Shown piece after piece: positions 1 through 6,421 of a DNA stretch of 18,332 bases. The notes below the pieces were generated by a model, which searched no databases, was not told where the DNA came from, and saw nothing but the letters and a program-made list of their open reading frames with translations. The stretch comes from an uncultured Pseudomonadota bacterium (GTDB lineage: Bacteria > Pseudomonadota > Gammaproteobacteria > Burkholderiales > SG8-39). Position 1 is the stretch's first letter; each line of letters begins with the position of its first letter. The position numbers and the translations under genes are program-made. Location: NCBI GenBank assembly GCA_903895005.1, contig CAITSH010000397.1, forward strand, positions 1 through 18,332. Reading direction: 5' to 3'.

Positions 1-178
1 CGATGCCGCTCACGACCACGCGGCCTCGCGAAGCCAAAATCAGGTTGACTGCGTCCAGGAAGCTGTCGTCGATGCGCTCAATCAGGCCAGTAATCGCTTC
101 CGCCTCAATGGCCAGAACCTCGCGCGCGAGGGCTAACGGCCCGGAAGATTTCGGCTGGTTTGGATTGGGTTGGCTCAT
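1..178 (-). CDS. kdsD: Arabinose-5-phosphate isomerase (KdsD/KpsF), 5' part only
   Basis: The first 59 codons of a gene that leaves the window at its left edge. Translation from the ATG at 178 begins MSQPNPNQPK, followed by a helix with ALAREVLAIEAEAITGL and then DSFLDAVNLILASRGRVVVSGI. This is the N-terminal pattern of the KpsF/GutQ sugar-phosphate isomerase family, just before the first glycine-rich SIS-domain loop (GIGKSG in the family). The enzyme converts ribulose-5-phosphate to arabinose-5-phosphate for Kdo synthesis in the cytosol, feeding lipopolysaccharide core assembly. In betaproteobacteria the gene often lies divergent from a CPA2 antiporter and ahead of kdsC, lptC, lptA, lptB and rpoN, as the neighbour here suggests. 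No strong ribosome binding site precedes the ATG. Only the N-terminus is visible, so family membership is a strong but not complete call. Confidence 0.82.
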   Translation of the reverse strand, partial: MSQPNPNQPKSSGPLALAREVLAIEAEAITGLIERIDDSFLDAVNLILASRGRVVVSGI

Positions 179-187
179 GGAAGACAC

Positions 188-196
188 TGATATTAT
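188..196 (+). promoter_or_regulatory. Putative extended -10 promoter for the antiporter gene
   Basis: The bases TGATATTAT match the extended -10 form TGnTATAAT with one mismatch. They lie about 40 bases before the antiporter ATG, giving a predicted leader of roughly 33 bases. A weak -35 (TTGGCT, 170-175) sits 15 bases upstream, shorter than ideal, though extended -10 promoters tolerate poor -35 boxes. The assignment is from sequence only. Confidence 0.4.
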
Positions 197-204
197 GGGG
201 TGAA

Positions 205-213
205 AGTATAGCA
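205..213 (-). promoter_or_regulatory. Putative extended -10 promoter for kdsD
   Basis: On the minus strand the bases TGCTATACT match TGnTATAAT with one mismatch. They lie 27 bases before the kdsD ATG and face the antiporter promoter element only 8 bases away. No good -35 hexamer is seen (GGTGAT at the right distance). The two opposed promoters would overlap physically. Confidence 0.4.
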
Positions 214-236
214 TTCGCCCCGACCGGATCACCGCG

Positions 237-2207
237 ATGAATACCACGCTGGAACTCGTACTCGTACTTCTGGCCAGCGCTGTTGGCGTGGTGTCGCTTG
301 CCCGCAAGCTGCACCTGCCGCCAATGCTCGGTTACCTTTTGGTTGGCATTGCAATTGGCCCGCACGCGCTCGGCTGGGTTCCCGAAAGCGAGGGAACGAG
401 CCACCTTGCCGAGTTTGGAGTGGTTTTTCTGATGTTCTCGATTGGGCTTGAATTCAGTCTGCAGCGACTCAATTCGATGCGGAAAATCGTGTTCGGGCTT
501 GGGTTTGCCCAGGTGTTCCTCACGGTGCTGGCTGCAGTGGCGGTCTTCTTGCTCATGGACGCGGGGTGGAAGACTGGAATCGTGCTCGGTGGCGCACTTG
601 CCATGTCCTCGACGGCCATCGTGATCAAACTCGTTGCCGAACGCATGGAATTAGAATCGGCTCACGGGCGGGAAATCGTCGGTATTCTGCTGTTTCAGGA
701 TCTCGCGGTGGTCCCGTTGCTTATCGTGCTGCCCGCGTTGTCACAGCGCCCGGAGGAGCTCGCGCAGCACCTTGTTTGGGCCGCGCTGAAAGCCGTACTG
801 GTGTTGGCAGTATTGCTGTTTGTAGGCCAGCGTGTGATGCGCGCCTGGTTTCATAGCATCGCGTTGCGGCGTTCGCGCGAACTGTTCATGCTCAACGTTC
901 TGCTGATTACGCTCGGACTCGCGTGGCTAACAAACCTCGCAGGTCTGTCGCTTGCGCTCGGGGCGTTTTTGGCGGGGATGCTGATCGCCGAAACGGAATA
1001 CCGGCACCAGGTAGAGGAGGACATCAAGCCTTTCCGGGATGTTCTCCTGGGACTTTTTTTTGTCACCATCGGTATGTTGCTCGATCTTCGGGTGGTATTG
1101 GAAAACCTGCTTCTTGTACTGGGCCTTCTGATCGGGCCCTTGCTTTTCAAGTTCACGCTTATCGCAGCCTTGTCGCGCATCCTTGGCAGTTCGCCCGGTA
1201 CCGCGTTGCGCACGGGGCTTGCTCTCGCGCAGGCGGGAGAGTTTGGGTTTGTTGTTCTGGCCACCGTGGCCGGAGCCGCCTTGGTGCCGGCCCATTGGTT
1301 GCAACCCATTCTTGCCGCGATGTTGCTCTCCATGCTGCTTGCGCCGTTGATAATCCAGTACAGCGATGCGGTAGTACTCCGCCTGGCACGGTCGGAGTGG
1401 ATGACGCGATCGCTTGAGTTGCACCGTATTGCCGTCCAAAGCATAGCGGTTGAGAAGCATGTGGTGATTTGCGGTTATGGGCGCACGGGCCAAAATCTGG
1501 CGCGCTTACTCGAACAGGAGGGCATAGGTTATGTTGCGCTTGACCTGGATCCTGAGCGTGTGGCCGAGGCCGCGGCTGCGGGGGAGTCGGTTGTGTACGG
1601 GGATAGTGCGCGATCTGAAACGTTAGCGGCCGCCGGGCTTGCGCGCGCCAGCGCCCTGGTGATCTCGTTCAACGACACACCGGCCTCATTGAAAATACTC
1701 CATCACGCACGCGAGGTGAACGTGAACGTGCCGGTGATCGTGCGAACCCGCGATGATGCGGACATGGACCTGCTGCAGGCCGCTGGTGCCGCAGAGGTCG
1801 TGCCCGACACGTTCGAATCCAGCCTGATGCTGGGGACGCATGCGCTGGTTAGGATGGGTGTTCCGCTGAAGCGCGTGGTCCGGCGCATCCGCGACGTGCG
1901 TAACAAGCGTTACGAGCTTATACGCGGGTTTTTTCACGGTGAAGGGGATGAGGCCGGCGATATTGATGAGTCGGGGCAGGCTCGCCTGCATTCTGTCGCG
2001 TTGTCGCCGGCGAGCTTCGCAACAGGTCGCCTGCTCGGTGAACTCGATCTGGATAAAATCGGGGTCCAGGTCGCTGCCATACGACACGAAGGACTGCGTG
2101 TTGCGTTGCCGCCGCCATCCACGCGGCTTGACTCAGGCGATGTCGTTGTCGTTCTCGGGACCCCCGATCAACTTGCTGCGGCAGAGATCAGAATGCAGTC
2201 GGGCTGA
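237..2207 (+). CDS. CPA2-family cation:proton antiporter (KefB/KefC/YbaL-like)
   Basis: A 656-residue inner-membrane antiporter expected to exchange K+ or Na+ for protons. Residues 1 to about 385 form a Na+/H+ exchanger domain of about 12-13 hydrophobic helices, with the family-typical stretch GALAMSSTAIVIKL (residues 119-132). A cytoplasmic TrkA-N/RCK domain follows; its nucleotide-binding loop GYGRTGQ lies near residue 413 and an acidic strand end (ALDLDPE) follows. A TrkA-C domain occupies about residues 579-650 (for example SGDVVVVLGTPDQL). This order and length match KefB, KefC and YbaL. No glutathione-regulation partner (KefF/KefG) is present, so a glutathione-gated Kef role should not be assumed. 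The ATG at 237 has only a weak ribosome binding site; an extended -10 lies about 40 bases upstream. The gene ends in a bidirectional terminator shared with the convergent prepilin gene. Confidence 0.9.
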   Translation: MNTTLELVLVLLASAVGVVSLARKLHLPPMLGYLLVGIAIGPHALGWVPESEGTSHLAEFGVVFLMFSIGLEFSLQRLNSMRKIVFGLGFAQVFLTVLAAVAVFLLMDAGWKTGIVLGGALAMSSTAIVIKLVAERMELESAHGREIVGILLFQDLAVVPLLIVLPALSQRPEELAQHLVWAALKAVLVLAVLLFVGQRVMRAWFHSIALRRSRELFMLNVLLITLGLAWLTNLAGLSLALGAFLAGMLIAETEYRHQVEEDIKPFRDVLLGLFFVTIGMLLDLRVVLENLLLVLGLLIGPLLFKFTLIAALSRILGSSPGTALRTGLALAQAGEFGFVVLATVAGAALVPAHWLQPILAAMLLSMLLAPLIIQYSDAVVLRLARSEWMTRSLELHRIAVQSIAVEKHVVICGYGRTGQNLARLLEQEGIGYVALDLDPERVAEAAAAGESVVYGDSARSETLAAAGLARASALVISFNDTPASLKILHHAREVNVNVPVIVRTRDDADMDLLQAAGAAEVVPDTFESSLMLGTHALVRMGVPLKRVVRRIRDVRNKRYELIRGFFHGEGDEAGDIDESGQARLHSVALSPASFATGRLLGELDLDKIGVQVAAIRHEGLRVALPPPSTRLDSGDVVVVLGTPDQLAAAEIRMQSG

Positions 2208-2217
2208 AAGCAGGACG

Positions 2218-2248
2218 AAAAAAAAACCCGCGGTCGCGGGCTTTTTTT
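2218..2248. terminator. Bidirectional intrinsic terminator
   Basis: Nine A residues (2218-2226) precede a GC-only stem CCCGC/GCGGG (2227-2231 with 2236-2240, loop GGTC), followed by C and seven T residues (2242-2248). On the plus strand it ends the antiporter transcript 10 bases after its stop. Read on the minus strand, the A run becomes a nine-U tail and ends the prepilin transcript just after its stop at 2260. The stem is short but fully GC. Confidence 0.85.
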
Positions 2249-2259
2249 CGCTGCCATTT

Positions 2260-2919
2260 CTACAGGTTCTTGCACAGCAGGTACTGGGTGGTGCCGTCTT
2301 CAGTGTAGGCTGCGTTGCCAGTAGTTACGACAGGGCTGGGGGCACTTTGAGATACAGCTCTTACCTGTCCTCCGGTCGCAGAACCATCATCCATTTGGGT
2401 ATCGACAGAGATTGCTATTTTGTCGGGTAAATTGCTACTGCACACGATATTCGAAGTGAAGCCCATGCCGCCGGTTTGAACTCCAATCATGCCGCTAGAT
2501 GCGTTCGTGGGCTGTTGGCCGGCGGCAGTGCCGGTCGTAGGGCCGGCTACAAACCCCGCTAGGCGCAGATGCCACCAGAACAGATTCGTTTCTTGGCCAG
2601 CGACCGGGGCAGCTGACAACAGTTGATTGTAGTTATTAGCCGTAGCAGAGGGTGTGCCATATTGACCATCGCCGTTGCCAGCGACTGCACCTGTCCACCG
2701 AGTAGCGGCGCTAAGATCGTCTCCCGGCAGGGAGCGGTAGCGATCCTGATAGGAATTCATTGCGGCCGTAATGCCGTTAAAGTCGTTGATGATGTTCTTG
2801 ATCTTGGCCTGGGTGATCATTTCCTGGCCCTTGAGGATGCCGCCAAGGAGCAAGCCGATGATGACCAACACGATCGCAATTTCGACCAAGGTGAAGCCTG
2901 ATTGTTGTTTCATTTTCAT
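2260..2919 (-). CDS. Type IV prepilin (solitary; candidate major pilin)
   Basis: A 219-residue class III-signal prepilin. The leader MKMKQQSG ends in the Gly needed for prepilin peptidase cleavage before F9. The mature helix starts FTLVEIAIVLVIIGLLLGG with Glu at +5, the residue needed for pilus assembly. The globular part has YRSLPGDD (61-68), a W-rich strand (LFWWHL, 113-118), an Asp/Gly-rich VDTQMDDGSATGG (172-184), and one Cys pair (C160, C216) that could form the C-terminal disulfide loop typical of type IVa pilins. The start at 2919 is preferred over the ATG at 2913 because GGAG lies 6 bases before it. The gene is alone between a terminator and a 144-base upstream region with possible sigma-54 and repeat elements. 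It may supply the fibre subunit for the pilus operon on the right side of the window, but a minor pilin or pseudopilin role is also possible. Confidence 0.88.
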   Translation of the reverse strand: MKMKQQSGFTLVEIAIVLVIIGLLLGGILKGQEMITQAKIKNIINDFNGITAAMNSYQDRYRSLPGDDLSAATRWTGAVAGNGDGQYGTPSATANNYNQLLSAAPVAGQETNLFWWHLRLAGFVAGPTTGTAAGQQPTNASSGMIGVQTGGMGFTSNIVCSSNLPDKIAISVDTQMDDGSATGGQVRAVSQSAPSPVVTTGNAAYTEDGTTQYLLCKNL

Positions 2920-2925
2920 AACTTA

Positions 2926-2929
2926 CTCC
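2926..2929 (-). promoter_or_regulatory. Ribosome binding site of the prepilin gene
   Basis: GGAG on the minus strand, 6 bases before the ATG at 2919. It is one of the clearest ribosome binding sites in the window and fixes the start codon over the in-frame ATG six bases further in. It fits a highly translated subunit. Confidence 0.7.
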
Positions 2930-2960
2930 AGCTTGTGCAGGTATTAGGTTTGACTATAGA

Positions 2961-2976
2961 GGCAAATTTCATACCT
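2961..2976 (-). promoter_or_regulatory. Putative sigma-54 (-24/-12) promoter of the prepilin gene
   Basis: On the minus strand the bases AGGTATGAAATTTGCC contain GG and GC separated by exactly 10 bases and the -12 core TTGC, compared with the consensus TGGCACG-N4-TTGCW. The -24 box is imperfect. The predicted start of transcription is near 2950, about 30 bases before the ATG. Pilin genes in several proteobacteria are sigma-54 dependent. A competing sigma-70 -10 (TATAGT, minus strand, 2953-2958) overlaps the area, so the call is tentative. Confidence 0.4.
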
Positions 2977-2986
2977 GAATTTTTAC

Positions 2987-3020
2987 GCCTTATATGCCTG
3001 TTTTTGCCTGTTTTTAGCCT
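2987..3020. repeat. Phased GCCT plus T-tract repeats upstream of the prepilin promoter
   Basis: GCCT recurs at 2987, 2996, 3006 and 3017, that is every 9, 10 and 11 bases, each followed by an AT-rich tract. The middle two units (GCCTGTTTTT, 2996-3005 and 3006-3015) are exact tandem copies. The spacing is close to one DNA turn, so the block could be intrinsically curved or hold sites for one protein on one face of the helix. It lies about 37-70 bases upstream of the predicted transcript start. Confidence 0.5.
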
Positions 3021-3063
3021 TGTTTTGTCGGCATGTCGTCATATGCGTCGAATTTTTGACATT

Positions 3064-3804
3064 TCACCTTGGCTGTTTAAGGGTTCCTGCGCCGCTGCCT
3101 CCCTTGAGGCGTTGCTCAATTTCCTCTAGGCGGCCGTTCAAGAAATGTAGTTCGCCGCGGTCAGTCACGCGGCCGCTGGCCAGTAGTCCGCCGATCATCA
3201 CCCGCGCTGCGTCGAGTTCGTGCAAGTCTTCAAGAATGAAAATTTCCATGGTCGTCACCCAAGGGGGGACATTTTTTGCGGTTGTGTGAACTTGGAGCGC
3301 AGAGGCATATTTGCGTGCCAGCGCGATGTCCTTCAGTCGGTGTTTGGCTAAAAAGGTGGCGTGAGCCAGCCAGGGCCAGCGACGATTGGGGTCAAGCAGG
3401 TATTGCCGGTACACAAAATCCAGCATGCCGCGCTGTTTGGCTTCGTTTGCGACTTCGGCATAGAGGCGGCTTGCAGCAAGCAGGGGGTACTGCCCACCTG
3501 TATCAAGTTCGAGGATGAGGGCGAGCCACTGTTCGATGCGAGCATAGTCCAATGACTGGTACGAGATTCGTGTTCCCGACTGGAAGTCGAAGGCCTGTAA
3601 TTGCAGCATCAGCAGCTTCGCCGAGGCAAGGGGCTCGCCGAGGCTGAAAAGCTTTACCTGCCTTGCCGAAGGTGGGGGTGGCAGCGAATCGGCGCTTGCT
3701 CTGGGTTGCAGGAGCGACACATGCCATGTAATTTGGAGTAAAAGTCCGGCAACCAGCAAACCCACAACGGATTTGGGGACGTGTGAAAGCGGCCGCTCCT
3801 CCAT
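3064..3804 (-). CDS. Membrane-anchored helical protein of unknown function
   Basis: A 246-residue protein that I do not recognise as a named family. Residues 12-31 (VVGLLVAGLLLQITWHVSLL) form one membrane helix, followed by a Pro-rich linker (LPPPP, 41-45). The remainder is mostly alpha-helical with paired-helix character (Tyr/Leu/Ala-rich, such as YPLLAASRLYAEVANEA), which suggests a periplasmic TPR-like scaffold. The ATG at 3804 is chosen because it lies 2 bases after the permease stop; an ATG at 3849 would overlap the permease by 43 bases. No ribosome binding site is visible, so it is probably translated by coupling to the permease. It is likely a functional partner of that permease. The final residues (KGGSGAGTLKQPR) look unstructured. 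Confidence 0.75.
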   Translation of the reverse strand: MEERPLSHVPKSVVGLLVAGLLLQITWHVSLLQPRASADSLPPPPSARQVKLFSLGEPLASAKLLMLQLQAFDFQSGTRISYQSLDYARIEQWLALILELDTGGQYPLLAASRLYAEVANEAKQRGMLDFVYRQYLLDPNRRWPWLAHATFLAKHRLKDIALARKYASALQVHTTAKNVPPWVTTMEIFILEDLHELDAARVMIGGLLASGRVTDRGELHFLNGRLEEIEQRLKGGSGAGTLKQPR

Positions 3805-3806
3805 CG

Positions 3807-4619
3807 CTAAAAATTTTTGCGATACAGATCGAATAGCGCCGCCCCGCACAGCAGTGTCACATATAGCAGTGCATCCAGGCCTGCCATTGCAAGGGATGCG
3901 GCTTCAGGGGGAGCGTACAGGAGCCAATCCGTTTTTGTAACGCGGTCCAAGTGTGGAAGCAGGAGTGCAACACCGTCGATTGCGAGTCGCAGCATGTCGT
4001 TGGTGGCGCCGCTGGCGGTATCGAGCGGCGCTGCAGCGATGATCTGGATGGCGCCAATGCTGCGGCAAAGGACGTAAAACCCTGCCGAGGCCGCCAGTGC
4101 GGAGGTGACCTGGTTCAGCGACATGACGCAAAACAGGCTCAGCGCGGTCATTATGAGCAGTTCGCATGCGAGGGAGGTGATCCATGCTCCAACGCCAAGC
4201 CAGGGCGCAAGCAGACCAAGAGGTAAGCCGAAAAGCAGGGCGAGTGCGACTGCCGTTATGGAAAACCCGGCAAATTTTCCCAGGAAATAACTTGCGCGCG
4301 GGAGGGGGAGTGCGAGAATCAACTCTAAGCCCTTGTCGTTGGACTCGCGGACCATGCTCGTCACAACGAAAGAGACGAGGATAAAGACTGCGCTTAATCG
4401 CAATATCGCTGCAAGGACGGCAGACTGGATTTCTGATGACTCGGTGATTGCGACTGATTGCAAAAAGCCGGCGACAACAAGGCATGCTGCCAAAGTGGCG
4501 GCTACCAGCCATGGCAGACGGTTGCGGAGCGCTTCGACGAGCGTGTATCGCGCGATAACCCAACCGCAGGTAAGGGCTGTCGAAGGAGCGTGCGGCGGAT
4601 TTTGGCGAGAGTCAGTCAT
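3807..4619 (-). CDS. ABC-2 type transporter permease without adjacent ATPase
   Basis: A 270-residue membrane protein with about six hydrophobic helices (roughly residues 36-55, 68-88, 113-137, 148-167, 171-196 and 244-265). Between helices 2 and 3 lies the charged stretch RESNDKGLELILALPLPR, which matches the conserved cytoplasmic coupling segment of ABC-2 permeases that contacts the ATPase. It should therefore form an exporter or mechano-transmission complex with an ABC ATPase, but no Walker-type ABC ATPase gene is found next to it or anywhere in the window. It starts at ATG 4619, 82 bases from the divergent kinase gene, and is followed 2 bases later by the anchored helical protein. The substrate is unknown. 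A role in pilus biogenesis, by analogy with PilI of Myxococcus, is only an inference from the nearby prepilin. Confidence 0.83.
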   Translation of the reverse strand: MTDSRQNPPHAPSTALTCGWVIARYTLVEALRNRLPWLVAATLAACLVVAGFLQSVAITESSEIQSAVLAAILRLSAVFILVSFVVTSMVRESNDKGLELILALPLPRASYFLGKFAGFSITAVALALLFGLPLGLLAPWLGVGAWITSLACELLIMTALSLFCVMSLNQVTSALAASAGFYVLCRSIGAIQIIAAAPLDTASGATNDMLRLAIDGVALLLPHLDRVTKTDWLLYAPPEAASLAMAGLDALLYVTLLCGAALFDLYRKNF

Positions 4620-4633
4620 AAAAGTGGGGAACG

Positions 4634-4649
4634 TGGCATAAATCCTGCC
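4634..4649 (+). promoter_or_regulatory. Putative sigma-54 (-24/-12) promoter of the histidine kinase gene
   Basis: TGGCATAAATCCTGCC has GG and GC separated by exactly 10 bases, a perfect TGGCA at -24, and CTGC in place of TTGC at -12. The predicted transcript start near 4660 leaves a leader of about 42 bases before the ATG at 4702. It lies in the 82-base region between two divergent genes. The match is from sequence only. Confidence 0.4.
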
Positions 4650-4701
4650 TCAACAGATTAAATCGCGACATCTCGCAGAGCAAGTCTTTCCTATCCGGTC
4701 C

Positions 4702-6414
4702 ATGCAAATGCCCAACGTTGTCCTCCTTTCTCAATCGGCTGCGCAGCGCAGTTGGCGGGCATTTTTCATCGCCATGCTCGTTCTCTTCCATTTGGCCGCG
4801 GTGGTCGGACCGGAGTCCTATCTGGCCCGAGTGTTGATGCTGGCGCATTTCGGTCTTTTCATAATGTGGCAGCCATTCATGCGTGGAGATCAACGCATGT
4901 CCACAGGGCAAACCCTGGGTATCGTGCTGATTGCAACCCTGATCATGCTTACCCTTAACTGGTGGTTGCTGGGCCTTTGGGTCAGCGTTCTCGCCGGCAT
5001 TGTCGGCGGCAAGGTGTTCCTGTTCCAGGCGCCCTGGTTGCGGCGCTTTTATTTCGTGGTTCTGCTGTATTTCGTCGCGATGCTTCTGGTATGGATCGTT
5101 CCTAATAGCTTTATGGGTATCAATCTGCCGGGAGAAATCACCCTTTTCGCACGCTGTGGTTTGCCGTTGCTGTTTATACCAATGGCGCTGATTCCCGTCG
5201 AAAAAGATAGTGCGGAGACCCCGCAGATTGTGGATTTTCTTTACTCAACCCTGCTTTTTCTAATGCTCGTCGTGCTCGTTCTTGGGACATTCGCCTTCAT
5301 GAGCGTGGCGCGGTTGCAGTACGTGTTGTCCTTGGCTTACACGCTTATCATCATTGCAGGTGTATTGCTGGCTTTGTCGCTGGCCTGGAATCCGCGTGGC
5401 GGCTTCGGCGGGCTGGCCATGTTCTTTTCACGCTACCTGTTGTCGATCGGCTTGCCTTTTGAACAATGGCTCTACTTTCTCGCCGAATTATCTCAATGCG
5501 AGACGCGTGCCGAGCAATTTTTGAAGCAGGCTTGCGTGGGCTTGCAGAAATTGCCCTGGGTCACGGGGGGGAGGTGGCGTGCAGGGGAGGATTCAGGGGA
5601 ATTCGGGCACACAACACAACATTCTGCAGAATTTGCCAACGAGCAGTTCTATGTCCTGGTTTACAGCCGCCACGCATTGAGTCCGTCGCTCATCTGGCAC
5701 TTTCACCTGCTCGGTCAGTTGCTTGGCGAGTTTTACATTGCGAAACTGCGGGAGATGAAACTGCAGCAACAAACCTACGTGCAGGCCGTACATGAAACGG
5801 GAGCGCGTATGACGCACGATGTGAAGAATTTGCTTCAATCACTTAACGTTCTTACTTCCGCGGCTGAAAGCAGTGCAAAGCACGACCCAGCAGAGTTACA
5901 GGCGCTGATGCGGCGCCAATTGCCGGCGATAGCGCAGCGCTTGCAGGCGACCATAGACAAAATACGTCGGCCTGAGACAGAAAGTGGTCGATTTATACGT
6001 GCGGATGTGTGGTGGGAAGAACTCAGGCGAAGCTACAACGGTCAGCCTGTTGAGTTTGAGGCAGGTGTGGTGGCGGAGGCGGTGCTGTTGCCAAAAGAGT
6101 TGTTCGACAGCGTCGCAGACAACTTGATCCAGAACGCAATGCGCAAACTCCAGTTGGAGGCGGGCGTGCAGATTACGGCGCGGTTTAGTTGCGAAAACGC
6201 CATAGAGTTTTCTGTTTCTGATACGGGACGGTCGGTGGCGCCCGAGATTTTGCGAGGATTGTTGCGCGGCCCTGTCCCTTCTGCATCCGGCTACGGGATT
6301 GGTTTATACCAGGCGGCGCGGCACGCGGAAATTTCCGGTTTCGCGTTGCAGTTGGCGGACAACGAGGAGGGATATGTCCGTTTTCTCCTGCGCGGCGATG
6401 TAAGGCGCGGCTAG
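4702..6414 (+). CDS. Membrane sensor histidine kinase (orphan)
   Basis: A 570-residue kinase. Residues 18 to about 228 carry about eight hydrophobic helices. A soluble region at about 255-345 resembles a degenerate GAF-like domain, and a helical linker leads to the phosphoacceptor motif MTHDVKNLLQSLN (His372). The ATP-binding domain has an N box (DNLIQNA, Asn474/Asn478), a G1 box (VSDTG, Asp507) and a G2 loop (GYGIGL, 531-535), so all catalytic parts are present. The HDVKN box is similar to that in PrsK-type kinases, but this protein is not clearly PrsK. No response regulator gene is adjacent; the next gene converges on it 7 bases later. Start: ATG 4702 or ATG 4708, neither with a clear ribosome binding site; an in-frame stop at 4639 excludes a long extension. 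It may sense a membrane or envelope signal and control the divergent permease/prepilin genes. Confidence 0.85.
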   Translation: MQMPNVVLLSQSAAQRSWRAFFIAMLVLFHLAAVVGPESYLARVLMLAHFGLFIMWQPFMRGDQRMSTGQTLGIVLIATLIMLTLNWWLLGLWVSVLAGIVGGKVFLFQAPWLRRFYFVVLLYFVAMLLVWIVPNSFMGINLPGEITLFARCGLPLLFIPMALIPVEKDSAETPQIVDFLYSTLLFLMLVVLVLGTFAFMSVARLQYVLSLAYTLIIIAGVLLALSLAWNPRGGFGGLAMFFSRYLLSIGLPFEQWLYFLAELSQCETRAEQFLKQACVGLQKLPWVTGGRWRAGEDSGEFGHTTQHSAEFANEQFYVLVYSRHALSPSLIWHFHLLGQLLGEFYIAKLREMKLQQQTYVQAVHETGARMTHDVKNLLQSLNVLTSAAESSAKHDPAELQALMRRQLPAIAQRLQATIDKIRRPETESGRFIRADVWWEELRRSYNGQPVEFEAGVVAEAVLLPKELFDSVADNLIQNAMRKLQLEAGVQITARFSCENAIEFSVSDTGRSVAPEILRGLLRGPVPSASGYGIGLYQAARHAEISGFALQLADNEEGYVRFLLRGDVRRG

Positions 6415-6421
6415 GAAGGTT

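Noticed and set aside
1054..1061. T8 run in the antiporter as a frameshift site
   Set aside because: The frame runs through it without a break and the protein matches family length; no sign of a programmed shift.
851..1493. Two overlapping open frames on the minus strand inside the antiporter gene
   Set aside because: The antiporter frame has continuous membrane and RCK domains; the antisense translations are basic, Ser/Arg-rich and without recognisable motifs.
3805..3849. Longer start (ATG 3849) for the membrane-anchored helical protein
   Set aside because: It would overlap the permease by 43 bases and add residues ahead of a normal N-terminus; the ATG 2 bases after the permease stop is the simpler start.
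4702..6414. Naming the kinase PrsK or PilS
   Set aside because: The His box resembles PrsK and the context suggests PilS, but neither the membrane part nor the sensor region clearly matches, and no PEP-CTERM or pilR gene is present.
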